Below are positions 1-8,521 of a stretch of DNA of 64,000 bases, piece after piece. The stretch is from Robbsia sp. KACC 23696 (lineage in GTDB: Bacteria; Pseudomonadota; Gammaproteobacteria; Burkholderiales; Burkholderiaceae). Each line of letters starts with the position of its first letter. Within the stretch, counting starts at the first letter, position 1. The stretch lies in assembly GCF_039852015.1 (NCBI RefSeq), contig NZ_CP156627.1:248001-312000 (forward strand). The letters are read 5' to 3'. Both the position numbers and the translations under genes were made by a program. Below the pieces are notes generated by a model. It ran no database searches. It was not told the DNA's origin and saw nothing but the letters and a program-made list of their open reading frames with translations.

Positions 1-524
1 CGCAACGACGTCAACCAGTTGGACACCGCCGCGCGAACGCCCTGCGCGCCGCTAGTGGGGAAAATCAGCGAATCGACCAGAAACAAGGCGGAGGCGCCCA
101 CGACGATATCCTGTATCCGATGCATCGCGCGCAACAGCACCGCATCGGGCGTCGTCAGGCCGGGCAAGGCGACGAGCAGGCAGGTCACCCCGCCGATCAT
201 GAAGCCGTAGAAGCTCGGCAACCGGTCGCGCAAGGCAAAAAAACCGGCGAGCGCCATCGCGCCGAATAGCGACAACAACATCGCCAGTTGCGACGTGGCC
301 ATCTCGAAAGCGATGAAGACGCCGATCAAGGCGCCGCAGACCGAACCGGTCAACATATACGCCCATTTCTGCCGCATCGCTCCGCTGGAATCGAGCGCGA
401 GGATGTAGACCGTCATCATGGTCCAATACGGATAGTCGAAACTGCGCGAAAAAGCGATGTATAAGGCCAGCATCGCGGCCAGATACAGTTTGCAGGACAG
501 CAGTAGACGCCCGGGACGGATCAA
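1..524 (-). CDS. FUSC / aromatic acid exporter-family membrane protein (N-terminal part)
   Basis: Read on the minus strand, this frame encodes a hydrophobic protein with several membrane segments, including the stretches LYLAAMLALYIAFSR and FYGFMIGGVTCLLVALPG. The order of a basic N-terminus, LLLSCKLYLAAMLALYIAF and DYPYWTMMTVYIL matches the start of FUSC/AaeB-type proteins, which are inner-membrane efflux components for aromatic acids. The C-terminal part lies beyond the left edge of the window. No ATG is available in frame; a TTG at 524 gives the expected N-terminus. The upstream frame closes at a stop about 75 bases before it. An A8 tract (525-532) lies just ahead of the start. The family call is an inference from sequence pattern. 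Confidence 0.75.
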   Translation of the reverse strand, partial: MIRPGRLLLSCKLYLAAMLALYIAFSRSFDYPYWTMMTVYILALDSSGAMRQKWAYMLTGSVCGALIGVFIAFEMATSQLAMLLSLFGAMALAGFFALRDRLPSFYGFMIGGVTCLLVALPGLTTPDAVLLRAMHRIQDIVVGASALFLVDSLIFPTSGAQGVRAAVSNWLTSL

Positions 525-817
525 GTTTTTTTTCTGGATGAAAGGGGGAAAGTCGGCGCGATACGCGGTGCTTTCGGCGTCAGAGATGCCGTATGCCGCA
601 AATCAATATAAAACATTTGCCTGGGAAGTGCTCTTAAGGGGGCAGGCGTCGACGCGGCGTCGCGTCCGGAACGGCACTGTTTTGGCCGCGCGCACGTGGA
701 CCGCACGGCGCCGAAGGGCCGCCAGAGCAAGTGGCGCTCGCGCAGAGCAATGGGCAAGCAGGGGAAAGTGCGAATGGATGCGGCGCATCGCCGCACGACC
801 GCGGGAGGCTTCGCGGA

Positions 818-1522
818 CTACGGGCCGAACCGGAAGGTGCGAGCGGACATCGGATGGTGAATATTACTGCCGACGAATGGCGGGAATTGTTCGAAATCCT
901 GGCGCATCCGATGGCGCACCGGCGAATGCATCGCCTCGGTAATGGCCACCGCGCTGTCGAACATCAGCTTGTTTCGCTGCATATAATGCACGCGCCGCCA
1001 CGGCATGGCGTCGAGCCAGTCGAGCCGCGTAAAGATCTCGATTTCCCGCACGCCGGGGAAATCGAACATGATTTGCGGATGATGCGTGAGGTAGTAATTG
1101 ATCCACGCATCGAAGTCCTCGGCGTGTCCCGGATAGTGCACGAGGAATTGACAGGGAAGCGCACCCTCCGCCACGGCGGGCGTCGGATCGGCGACCGGAA
1201 ACGGACGACGCAGCATCACCTGCTGTTCGACATCGCACGCGGCGAATATCGGCGGCAGCGCCTGCGCGGCGACATGCAGATGGCCCGCCTCCGCGATCGC
1301 CGCTTCGAGCATCTCGATTTTCTCGAAATCCAATTGCATCGCGAACGTCGGCGATGGACCGTCATCGGTGTAGAAATCCGAAGCCGACTCCGGCGTGTAA
1401 TACCGTGCCCGCCCCAGGCCCGGCGTGGCGTTCACCATCGATATGAGCTGCTGGACGGCGGCGGCGTCGATACGGAGCGCCGCATCGGGATGCCGGAAAG
1501 TGACAAGATAGGAAAACCGCAT
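818..1522 (-). CDS. EthD-like protein, last gene of the catabolic operon
   Basis: This 234-residue soluble protein has no signal peptide. It reads as two halves of about 110 residues. The second half contains an FLVHYPG...FDAWINYYLTHHPQ...FPGVREIEI pattern, which resembles EthD-type dimeric alpha/beta-barrel domains (a small acidic or aromatic chain, a conserved His, then a PG turn). Such proteins often accompany oxidative catabolic operons, where their role is frequently unclear. The ATG at 1522 has a GGAG seven bases upstream. The gene lies 28 bases after the asparaginase-like gene on the same strand, so it probably closes the operon that starts at 9844. The catalytic role is unknown. Confidence 0.6.
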   Translation of the reverse strand: MRFSYLVTFRHPDAALRIDAAAVQQLISMVNATPGLGRARYYTPESASDFYTDDGPSPTFAMQLDFEKIEMLEAAIAEAGHLHVAAQALPPIFAACDVEQQVMLRRPFPVADPTPAVAEGALPCQFLVHYPGHAEDFDAWINYYLTHHPQIMFDFPGVREIEIFTRLDWLDAMPWRRVHYMQRNKLMFDSAVAITEAMHSPVRHRMRQDFEQFPPFVGSNIHHPMSARTFRFGP

Positions 1523-1550
1523 CGTGCATCTCCAGGTTCGAGCACCGTGC

Positions 1551-2690
1551 TCAGAGCGTCAACAACCAGCCTTGTATCGCCGCTTTCTCAGCAGGATCCC
1601 ACTCGGATGCCGCGCCGCGCAAGGCGCGACACTGCAGCACCAGCATCATCGCGATCCGCAGTTTTTGCGGCGAAAGATCGCCTCCCGCGAGGATGCCCGC
1701 CTCCTGCAGGAAGCGTTGCGGGGGCACCGTGCCCCGCGCCGCCCGGCTCGACTGCACCACGACGACGCCGGCCGCTACCGCGGCACGATAGGCCGGCCAT
1801 TCCCCTGCCGACGGCCTGCCCGGTGCCAGGCCCGCGCCGATAATCGCGCGGGCCCCCGCCGCAACGTAGGCATCGATTGCCACGCTATCCGCACCGGCAT
1901 AGGAGAGCACGATATCGACGCGCGGAAAGGACACCGGCGTCGCGGCGTGCAGGATCGCGGACAGGTCGATGCCATACTCCCGCGAGCGTCCCGCGCCTGT
2001 GCCCGCATCCCGCATTCGCCGCGGCGCTTGCCTGCGCCACGCGATACCGGCATCGGCTTCGATGCGCGCTACCGGGCCGAACGGCGGCGCTTCGAACGCC
2101 TGCAACTCGAAGCTCGCCGCCTTGGTCACGTCGCGCGCCGTGAAGACCCAGCCATCCATCACGACCAAGACACCGCTATGCCGCGCCTGCGGCGCGCATG
2201 CCGTCGCAATTGCCGCCCGCAAATTGGCCGGCGCATCGCTGCCGGCGGTATTCGCCGGACGCTGCGCGCCGGTTAGCACGACAGGCTGCGGCAGCGCCAG
2301 CACGAGGTCGAGGAACCAGGCCGTTTCTTCCAGCGTGGCCGTGCCGTGCGTGACGACGAAACCGGTGATGCCGGGATCCTGCGAGGCATACCGCGCAATC
2401 AGCTGCGCCAACGCCAGCCAATCGTCCGGCGTGATCGCCACGCTTCCCAGGCTGCGAAACGGCACCGGCACCAAGTCGACGTCGGGCGCCAGTTCACCCA
2501 TCGTTTCCAGCAATGCATCGATCGGATGCACGATGCCGCTATCGGCATACTCCACCCAATCGAAGCGATGCCGTGCGTGCATTGCAAAGGTGCCGCCGGT
2601 GCCGATCACCGCGATACGAGGCCGCGTTACCGACGTCATCGACGTCGCGGGCGACGCCGCCGCTTCACCGATGCCACCGTTCGTTTCCAT
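1551..2690 (-). CDS. Asparaginase-family amidohydrolase
   Basis: This 379-residue protein has the two threonine motifs of bacterial asparaginases: TGGTFA at residues 31-36, holding the nucleophile Thr, and THGT at 114-117, followed by EETAWFLDL. It also has a GAQRPAN...DAPANL stretch and the usual C-terminal LSPQKLRI helix. The family hydrolyses L-asparagine or related amides through an acyl-enzyme. There is no signal peptide, so it is cytoplasmic. The longest frame starts at 2831 inside the ferredoxin gene; I prefer the ATG at 2690, eleven bases after the ferredoxin stop. An ATG at 2639 is also possible. Its place between a Rieske ferredoxin and an EthD-like gene suggests it hydrolyses an amide or ring-opened pathway intermediate rather than asparagine. 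That is inference. Confidence 0.82.
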   Translation of the reverse strand: METNGGIGEAAASPATSMTSVTRPRIAVIGTGGTFAMHARHRFDWVEYADSGIVHPIDALLETMGELAPDVDLVPVPFRSLGSVAITPDDWLALAQLIARYASQDPGITGFVVTHGTATLEETAWFLDLVLALPQPVVLTGAQRPANTAGSDAPANLRAAIATACAPQARHSGVLVVMDGWVFTARDVTKAASFELQAFEAPPFGPVARIEADAGIAWRRQAPRRMRDAGTGAGRSREYGIDLSAILHAATPVSFPRVDIVLSYAGADSVAIDAYVAAGARAIIGAGLAPGRPSAGEWPAYRAAVAAGVVVVQSSRAARGTVPPQRFLQEAGILAGGDLSPQKLRIAMMLVLQCRALRGAASEWDPAEKAAIQGWLLTL

Positions 2691-2701
2691 CGGCGCGGCA
2701 C

Positions 2702-3121
2702 TCACGGATTGATCCGGACATAGATCCGGCCGTCTTCGACACGCACATCGTGGCAACGCGCCGCGCGCGTGATCGGCGACGAACACGGCTTGCCGGTCCG
2801 CACATCGACGAGGCCGGCATGCAAGGGACATTCCACTTCATGCCCTTCCAGAAAACCGTCGCTCAATAGCGCGGCGCCATGCGTGCAGATATCGTCTAAC
2901 GCAAAGAGGTCGCCCGCCACGCGGAATACACCGACCTTGATACCCTCCAGCGTGGTGCCATGACAGTCCTGCGCGCCAAAGACACTGTCATAGAGACCGA
3001 TGTCGTGCCACGGTCGATCGCCATCGATCGCCGCGCCACAGACGGCGTCTTCGGTCACCGGCGTCGCACAGTCCGCCTCGTGATCCGTCATCGCGGCCGA
3101 CATTATCGGGATGATCTTCAT
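2702..3121 (-). CDS. Rieske [2Fe-2S] ferredoxin of a ring-hydroxylating oxygenase
   Basis: This 139-residue protein has a complete Rieske cluster site: Cys79-Thr-His81 and Cys98-Pro-Leu-His101. The remainder fits a bacterial oxygenase ferredoxin, with a final strand RVEDGRIYVRINP. The roughly 35-residue N-terminal extension is longer than usual for these ferredoxins. It would carry electrons from the FAD reductase (5752-7176) to the oxygenase alpha subunit (8522-9844). Its ATG overlaps the TAA of the PyrD-like gene (TAATG), and a GGGGAG precedes it at good distance, so the two are translationally coupled. Confidence 0.9.
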   Translation of the reverse strand: MKIIPIMSAAMTDHEADCATPVTEDAVCGAAIDGDRPWHDIGLYDSVFGAQDCHGTTLEGIKVGVFRVAGDLFALDDICTHGAALLSDGFLEGHEVECPLHAGLVDVRTGKPCSSPITRAARCHDVRVEDGRIYVRINP

Positions 3122-4080
3122 TACGCGGCTCCCCGTTGCTGCGTCTCGCTCAAGGCGCGTTGCAAATCGACGGTATCGTGCATCCGCATCGCGCCGATCA
3201 GATCGCGCACGCTGGCAATGCCCTTCCTTTCACAAAACGCACGGATCTCGTCGATCACGCGCGGCATCGCGGTAGGTGATTGAAAATTCGCCGTGCCCAC
3301 CTGAATCGCGGTACAGCCGGCCAGCAGAAATTCGATGGCATCGGCGCCCGTGGTGATACCGCCGCAACCGATCACCGGAATCGACACCGCCTGCGCGCAT
3401 TGGTGGGCAATCCGCAGCATGATCGGTTTGGTGGCCGCGCCGGTAATGCCGCCCATGACGTTCGCCACCCGCGGTAGGAACGTCTCCACGTCGATCACCA
3501 TGGCCAGAATCGCATTGCTGACGACCAGCGCATCGGCGCCGGCTTCTTCGGCCGCCTTGGCGACCTCGACGACGTTCCCCGCATTGGGCGTCATCTTCGC
3601 CCACACGGGCACGCCCGCCGTCGCTTTCATCGCGCGCACGACCTGGTACGTTGCCTCGGGATCCATGCCGAACGCCTTGCCGTCCTTTTTCAAGTTCGGG
3701 CAGGAGACGTTCGCCTCGATCGCGGCAATGCCGCTTCCGGCCAGCTTGGCCGCCACCGCACCGAATTCCTCGACGGATCCGGCCGAGATACTCGCGACCA
3801 GCGGTGCGGTGAAGCGACGATAAAAGGGCACCGTATGCTCGAGGTAATACGCGGTGCCCTTGCTCGGGATACCGATCGAGAACAACGTTGCATCGGTAAA
3901 CTCCGCCACGCGCGGCGGCGGCACGCCTTCACGGATATCGTCGGTGAAGGTTTTGGTGACGATGGCACCCAGCACATTCAGATCGAAAACGCGGGCGAGG
4001 CCATCGGCAAAGGTCCCCGATGCCGGCATCACCGGATTGATCAACTCCAGGTCGCCGACGGCGACACGCATATCTACCAT
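3121..4080 (-). CDS. Dihydroorotate dehydrogenase-like flavoprotein (class 1B type, PyrD-like)
   Basis: This 319-residue TIM-barrel flavoprotein has the class 1 signature: NVSCPN at residues 124-129 with the expected catalytic Cys127, PVWAKMTPN, a VSNA segment, and the FMN-phosphate loop IPVIGCGGITTGADAIEFLLAGC. Class 1B enzymes oxidise dihydroorotate with NAD+ through a PyrK partner. A PyrK-like gene lies directly upstream, overlapping by seven bases. The location inside a Rieske-oxygenase operon makes a housekeeping pyrimidine role unlikely. I infer that the pair reduces or dehydrogenates a C-C or C-N bond of a ring intermediate. The ATG at 4080 was used; an ATG three codons later is possible. 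Confidence 0.85.
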   Translation of the reverse strand: MVDMRVAVGDLELINPVMPASGTFADGLARVFDLNVLGAIVTKTFTDDIREGVPPPRVAEFTDATLFSIGIPSKGTAYYLEHTVPFYRRFTAPLVASISAGSVEEFGAVAAKLAGSGIAAIEANVSCPNLKKDGKAFGMDPEATYQVVRAMKATAGVPVWAKMTPNAGNVVEVAKAAEEAGADALVVSNAILAMVIDVETFLPRVANVMGGITGAATKPIMLRIAHQCAQAVSIPVIGCGGITTGADAIEFLLAGCTAIQVGTANFQSPTAMPRVIDEIRAFCERKGIASVRDLIGAMRMHDTVDLQRALSETQQRGAA

Positions 4081-5009
4081 GATGTGGTTTCCTGCAAATC
4101 AAAGACCGGCCCATCCCAGCACACGCGCCGATAGGTCAATTGTTCCGCGCCTGCCTCGGTGCGGAACGGCCGGACGCAGGCGTAGCAGGAGCCGATACCG
4201 CACCCCATATGCTGTTCGATCGCCGTTTGCCCCGGAACGCACCACTCCGTGCCGAGTCGCTGCAGCAACGTCAGCATCCGATTCGATCCGCACGTCGCCA
4301 TATAATCGAACGGCGCCGTCCCATGCAGGGTTCGAAGCAGCCCTTCGAGTTGCACGATGTCACTGCTTCCCTCTTCATCCGTCACCGTATGTACACGCGC
4401 GCCTGCCGCTTCCAATCGATCACGCGACATCAGCAAATCGCGCGAGCGCGCGCTCAGCACGGCGGTGACCTTCGCGCCCAGCGATACCGCATGCGCGGCC
4501 AACGGTCCCAGCGTTGCCAGCCCCACGCCGCGCGCCAGCAGCAACACATGGCGCGCGCCTTCGGGCACGGTGAAACCGACCCCGAGCGGTCCCAGGGCGT
4601 CCAGAATGTCGTCCTCGCGCAGCGTCGCAAGACCCTTCGTCCCCATGCCCTGCACCTTGTACAGAAACTCGAGACGGCGCGTGCCGCGATCGGCGCCGTA
4701 GACGCTCATCGGCCGTCTTAAAAAGGCCGTGCCGTCCGGGCCGGGCGGACAGGCCAAATGGAAAAACTGTCCCGGCGTGGCGCTGGCGGCATCGTCGGAC
4801 ACCGCCAACACCAGATGCCGATACTCGGCATTGACCGAAGCGTTCGACAGCACCCGGCAGGCATGCTCGGCGATGGGGAAATCGGCCTGGGCGCCACGGC
4901 AAGCCGCGCTATCGCTGCCGGCGTGCGGCGGTGCCGACGCGTTACAGTCATCCGCCATGCCGTTCGCGCATGCCGCATGGAGGGGTATCGTCGTTGTCAT
5001 CTTGTTCAT
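4074..5009 (-). CDS. PyrK-like electron-transfer subunit (FAD and [2Fe-2S])
   Basis: This protein of about 311 residues has the ferredoxin-reductase fold of dihydroorotate dehydrogenase electron-transfer subunits: an FAD-binding FLRRPMSVYG segment, a GMGTKGL loop, a nucleotide-binding half with LLARGVGLATL, and a C-terminal cluster with Cys at about 270, 275, 278 and 297 (CGIGSCYAC, then VCWDGPVF). It should accept electrons from, or pass them to, NAD(H) for the PyrD-like partner. The first 60 residues are low-complexity and longer than in PyrK. The chosen ATG (5009) follows AAGGTG closely; an ATG at 5000 has better spacing. The gene begins four bases after the SnoaL-like gene. Confidence 0.85.
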   Translation of the reverse strand: MNKMTTTIPLHAACANGMADDCNASAPPHAGSDSAACRGAQADFPIAEHACRVLSNASVNAEYRHLVLAVSDDAASATPGQFFHLACPPGPDGTAFLRRPMSVYGADRGTRRLEFLYKVQGMGTKGLATLREDDILDALGPLGVGFTVPEGARHVLLLARGVGLATLGPLAAHAVSLGAKVTAVLSARSRDLLMSRDRLEAAGARVHTVTDEEGSSDIVQLEGLLRTLHGTAPFDYMATCGSNRMLTLLQRLGTEWCVPGQTAIEQHMGCGIGSCYACVRPFRTEAGAEQLTYRRVCWDGPVFDLQETTSW

Positions 5010-5013
5010 CACC

Positions 5014-5685
5014 TTAAGGGAACGCGCGGCGTCGCGCGTCCAGTCCCGCAAAATCGCGGGCGATCGGCAGCGCCGTATCGGCCAGTTCCATCATGTGCAG
5101 ATCTGTAAATCGCATGAACGACGTCAGCCATTCGCCGGAGTCGGGATCCAGCACATATCGCTCATGGGTCACCGCACCCAGCCACACGGCGCGCGCCGTG
5201 TCGTCACGTACCGCCACTTGCATCAGCCGCCAATACGCCTCCGCGGTCCCGGCCGCGGCATCGACGTCGATCGATTCGCTCGTGTAGTAATGGATCGCAA
5301 AACGCCATGGCGCCCGCTTGAACCACTGGTGCAGCGCCGCGCGTCCGATCAGATCCCCGCCGAAACCATCGCCGGCCGCCCAGACCGCATCCTCGGAAAA
5401 GCAGGCCGCTTGCGCGGCGGCAACGCGACCCATCGTCTCCGCATCCACCCGTTCGTAGTCCTGTGTATACTTCGCATCGGCCAAGGCGCTATAGCGCGCT
5501 TTCAAAGCCCGAATTGCCTCCAAGGCCTCGAGCGTGAGCACTCGCGCGGCGAGTCCTTCCATGCCAATGCCGTTTTCACGCTGCGGGGCGATCTTCGCGT
5601 CGCCCGCGCGATACGCGGCACCCGCCGTCGGTCGACGCGGCCAACCGGTTGTCCGGACGGGGATGTGTTCGTCATTACGCTGCAT
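5014..5685 (-). CDS. NTF2/SnoaL-like protein
   Basis: This 223-residue protein has a central SnoaL-like region. It begins with an ALEAIRALKARYSALAD helix, continues with a CFSEDAVWA strand and GRAALHQWF, and ends with YVLDPDSGEWL...MRFTDLHM. This NTF2-like cone fold occurs in small dehydratases and isomerases and in the beta subunits of ring-hydroxylating oxygenases. No other beta-subunit candidate exists in the operon, so it may act as a structural partner of the oxygenase, or as a separate isomerase or dehydratase. The ATG at 5685 is preceded by a strong AAGGAGAAGG. The longer frame to 5748 lacks such a site. Confidence 0.7.
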   Translation of the reverse strand: MQRNDEHIPVRTTGWPRRPTAGAAYRAGDAKIAPQRENGIGMEGLAARVLTLEALEAIRALKARYSALADAKYTQDYERVDAETMGRVAAAQAACFSEDAVWAAGDGFGGDLIGRAALHQWFKRAPWRFAIHYYTSESIDVDAAAGTAEAYWRLMQVAVRDDTARAVWLGAVTHERYVLDPDSGEWLTSFMRFTDLHMMELADTALPIARDFAGLDARRRAFP

Positions 5686-5751
5686 TGCCTTCTCCTTCCA
5701 GATGCCGTCGCCCGCACACCATGCACCGGCCGCGGCATCGCATGTCACCCA

Positions 5752-7176
5752 TCACACGGCCTTCAACGGCACGGCGGTATCGCGTACTTTTTCAAGATCG
5801 ACGTCGACGCCAGCAGCCGCCAGGCGCTCCAGCGCACGACGATCGCGGCCCGCGTCGATCAGCACCCCGCCGCATACCGCCCCGTCCCGCACCAACAACA
5901 CCGACGCCGGGCCGGCGTCGATCTCGCCGCGAACGATCACTTCCGCATCCGCCGCAGGCGTCCCCACCACTTGCACATTGCGGCCGAATTGATCGGACCA
6001 CATCCACGGCATCTCGCGATACGGGGTGGTGCGTCCGAGCAGCATCTCCGCAACCGCAAGGGCCTGGTTCTCCGCATTGCGCCACGTTTCCTGGCGCGTC
6101 CCGTCCGGCGCGGTCACGTTGTCACCCGCGATGCCCCGCGTGACAAAGGCCGTGTCGCCAGCGGCATAAAGCCAAGGCGCCCGCGGGCTGCGACAGTATT
6201 CGTCGACCACGACGCCGCCCGGGCCGGCAAGACCGGTGTCGGCAAGAAAGGCCGGCGCGCAGTCCACGCCGATCGCAATCAATACGGTATCGGCGGCAAT
6301 CGCGACATCCTTCCCATCGCGCCGGCCCGTGACGCGCAGTCGCAATGTCGAGTCCGCATTCCTCGCCGGCGTTGCAGCTTCTCCGGCATCCCCTCGCGTG
6401 ATGCCGGACACGGAGACGCCCATTTCGAGATGCACGCCATGCCGCCGATGCAGTGTCGCCAGCCATTCGCTCAATGACGGTGGCAGGCACCGTGCCATCA
6501 CGTGGGAACCGGACTCGATCACGGTGACGGGCACGCCACGCGTGCGAGCCGACGCCGCGACTTCCATCCCGATCACGCCGGCGCCGATGACGACAAGGCC
6601 CCTGCTCGTTGCCAGTGCCTCGCGCAACGCCAGACTGTCGTCGATCGTTCGAAGCAGATGCACGCCCGCGAGATCCGCCCCCGGAACGGCGCCATTGCGT
6701 GGCGCGCCGCCGGTACAGACCACCAGTCGATCGAAGGCAAGCGTGGTGCCGTTCGCGAGCGTCAACACGCGGCGAACGGTATCCAGCGACACGACGCGAC
6801 CGTGGATCCGATCGATCGCGTTATCGCGCAGCGCCGCTCCGTCCCAAAAATCACCCGGTCCCAACGCCAGCGACGACATCGCAAATGCCGACGTTGCCCG
6901 CGACACCGGTGGCGACCACGGCAGGTCTTCCATGGTCAACCAGCCCTTCGACAGTTCAGGCCGCTCGTAAGGGGCATGCGCCTCGTCGCCGATCAATGTG
7001 ATCCTGCCGCGATGGCCCAGCGCTCTGAGCTGTTGCGCGGTGCGTCCACCCGCATGACCGGCACCGACGATGCAGACGTGCGCGAGCGATGCGTCGTCAG
7101 CGAGGATCGGTGTCACGTCGGACGTCAAGGTCGGACGCTCCCGCTCAACGAGAACGGATTGCGTGCTCCCGTTCAT
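5752..7176 (-). CDS. FAD/NAD(P)-dependent ferredoxin reductase
   Basis: This 474-residue two-dinucleotide-fold flavoprotein has an FAD site GAGHAGG at residues 38-44, followed by the YERPELSKGWL segment typical of rubredoxin/ferredoxin reductases of oxygenase systems. It has a second NAD site VVIGAGVIGMEVA near residue 190, and a C-terminal reductase domain with WMWSDQFGRNVQVVG. It would take electrons from NAD(P)H and reduce the Rieske ferredoxin encoded downstream. The ATG overlaps the cupin stop (ATGA), so the two are coupled. The N-terminal 30 residues before the first fold are an extension. Electron-donor preference cannot be read from the sequence. Confidence 0.88.
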   Translation of the reverse strand: MNGSTQSVLVERERPTLTSDVTPILADDASLAHVCIVGAGHAGGRTAQQLRALGHRGRITLIGDEAHAPYERPELSKGWLTMEDLPWSPPVSRATSAFAMSSLALGPGDFWDGAALRDNAIDRIHGRVVSLDTVRRVLTLANGTTLAFDRLVVCTGGAPRNGAVPGADLAGVHLLRTIDDSLALREALATSRGLVVIGAGVIGMEVAASARTRGVPVTVIESGSHVMARCLPPSLSEWLATLHRRHGVHLEMGVSVSGITRGDAGEAATPARNADSTLRLRVTGRRDGKDVAIAADTVLIAIGVDCAPAFLADTGLAGPGGVVVDEYCRSPRAPWLYAAGDTAFVTRGIAGDNVTAPDGTRQETWRNAENQALAVAEMLLGRTTPYREMPWMWSDQFGRNVQVVGTPAADAEVIVRGEIDAGPASVLLVRDGAVCGGVLIDAGRDRRALERLAAAGVDVDLEKVRDTAVPLKAV

Positions 7177-7598
7177 CGCGTCGGCCCTTCACCGTCGACC
7201 GATAACGCCGCAGGGACGACGCCCATCTCGACAGCCAGCGCCAGCGACGTGCCCACGCGATACAGCGCACCGCGCGGCGTCAGGCACACGATGCGCCGCG
7301 GCTCGCCGGGCGGGATCAGGATCGCCTCTCCGACCCCTAGCTGATAGGACTCGCCCGCCGCATCGATCGCGAACGCGCCCTCCAGGACGGCGAATACGGT
7401 CTCGCCATCGCGTCCTGCCGGTACGGCATAGTCCTGGCCTTCCGTCATGACGTCCACCTGCGTGGACAGATGCTTGCCGGCCTTGTCGACTTGCGCATGC
7501 CGGACCTCGGCATCGCGCCAGAGCGTGGCGGCGGGGAGCGTCGTGCAATGCGAGGACGCGTTCCCGTCCGCGGCGAGCGATTGTGTGTGCGTATCCAT
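7173..7598 (-). CDS. Cupin-domain protein
   Basis: This protein of about 141 residues has a single cupin-like barrel: a DGETVFAVLEGAFAIDAAGE strand pair and a VGEAILIPPGEPRRI second motif. The usual metal-binding histidines of motif 1 are poorly conserved (no clear HxH), so it may bind metal weakly or be a binding-type cupin. The frame begins with a TTG at 7613, but the ATG at 7598 is the more likely start; neither has a clear ribosome site. The stop overlaps the reductase start. The role in the pathway is unknown; candidates are a ring-cleavage-like enzyme or an isomerase. Confidence 0.7.
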   Translation of the reverse strand: MDTHTQSLAADGNASSHCTTLPAATLWRDAEVRHAQVDKAGKHLSTQVDVMTEGQDYAVPAGRDGETVFAVLEGAFAIDAAGESYQLGVGEAILIPPGEPRRIVCLTPRGALYRVGTSLALAVEMGVVPAALSVDGEGPTR

Positions 7599-7653
7599 AA
7601 ACAAAAAGGTCAACGTGATCGGTACAGCGGCTTATCGGTTTGACGCGTCGCGT

Positions 7654-8058
7654 TCAGCGACTGGCCAGCGGGTAGTACGGCGTATCGTCGTCGGCGCTAT
7701 ACTCCGCGCGCGGCGGGGATACCACATTGAGCCGCATGCTCACGCCTTCGTGACCGTAATGATTGACGCCGTAATGGCTCAGTCCGGCGGGAATGATCAT
7801 CGCGTCGCCTTCCGCGAGTGCTTGCTCGACTTCCTCGCCGTTCGGTGGCACTTCGAAGATCGAACAGGCGCCGGTCCATTGAAACGACGCTTCCTCGCCA
7901 TGGTCGTGCGCTTTCGCCGGCAGCCCGACGCCACGCGCTTCGACGAACTTGATGACGGCCACGCTCATCGTCTTGCCGATCATCGTCTTCATATACAAGC
8001 CATCCTCGACGACGGTCTTCAGACTGTCGTCGATACCAAATACGCGGCATTTCGCCAT
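7654..8058 (-). CDS. Cupin-domain protein
   Basis: This 134-residue single-domain cupin starts MAKCRVFGIDD. It has AKAHDHGEEASFQWTGACSI as motif 1, with His and Glu in the expected places, and AEGDAMIIPAGLSHYGVNHYG as motif 2, with a conserved His. It is therefore more likely to hold a metal than the second cupin downstream. A GGGAGAG lies before the ATG at 8058. It lies 23 bases after the unknown 8082-8504 gene in the same operon. Small cupins in catabolic operons can be dioxygenases, isomerases or hydrolases; the sequence does not decide between them. Confidence 0.75.
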   Translation of the reverse strand: MAKCRVFGIDDSLKTVVEDGLYMKTMIGKTMSVAVIKFVEARGVGLPAKAHDHGEEASFQWTGACSIFEVPPNGEEVEQALAEGDAMIIPAGLSHYGVNHYGHEGVSMRLNVVSPPRAEYSADDDTPYYPLASR

Positions 8059-8081
8059 GACGCTCTCCCAAGGGCGGTTAT

Positions 8082-8504
8082 TCAGGGCGTCGGCCGCATG
8101 ACAAACTGCTCATCGGCCTGAAACCGGCGCGCATCGTATCCGTCGATGACGTCGGGCTGGTTATAGAACTCGATCGCAGGCGCGATCTCCGCCAGCGACA
8201 ACAACAGATACATCATCGTCATCGCCTCCGGATGCGCATCCAATGTCGATAAGGCAAAGCCATTCAACCAATCGACGATGTCGTTGACCTGCGGCAGGAT
8301 CGCATCGCGAAACGCGAGGATCTGCGGCATCCCTGCCGTATGACGCTGGATGCTTCGCTCCGTTTCCGTCGCCAGGGCCCACATCGGCACGAACGGCGCC
8401 AGTGCGTCGAAAGCCGGCGGTACCGGACGGCTGATCGCCGTCGGCGCGTCAGCGCCAGTCGCTTTCGTTATAAACGTGATGGGCCGTTGTTCGATCGCAT
8501 TCAT
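8082..8504 (-). CDS. Unknown protein between oxygenase and cupin genes
   Basis: I do not recognise this protein of about 140 residues. It is mostly helical in appearance, with no signal peptide or clear membrane segment. One hydrophobic stretch, MMYLLLSLAEIAPAIEFY, may be a buried helix. A first ATG (8525) overlaps the oxygenase stop, but the ATG at 8504 has AAGGAG nine bases upstream and is preferred. Its position straight after the oxygenase alpha gene, where a beta subunit usually lies, suggests that it may be an accessory subunit. It shows no resemblance to the usual NTF2-type beta subunit. Confidence 0.65.
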   Translation of the reverse strand: MNAIEQRPITFITKATGADAPTAISRPVPPAFDALAPFVPMWALATETERSIQRHTAGMPQILAFRDAILPQVNDIVDWLNGFALSTLDAHPEAMTMMYLLLSLAEIAPAIEFYNQPDVIDGYDARRFQADEQFVMRPTP

Positions 8505-8521
8505 TCCACCGCTCTCCTTGT

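Noticed and set aside
521-796. Minus-strand 91-residue frame upstream of the FUSC-like gene, joined to it through an A8 tract
   Set aside because: I considered programmed slippage at the A8 tract to extend the FUSC protein. The upstream residues have no membrane or family pattern, so a TTG start after the tract is simpler.
731-1843. Long plus-strand frame of 370 residues
   Set aside because: It is Arg/Pro/His-rich and runs antisense to the EthD-like and asparaginase genes, which have real motifs and ribosome sites. High-GC shadow.
4729-6477. Plus-strand frame of 582 residues
   Set aside because: Antisense to the PyrK, SnoaL-like and reductase genes, with Arg-rich composition and no domain pattern.
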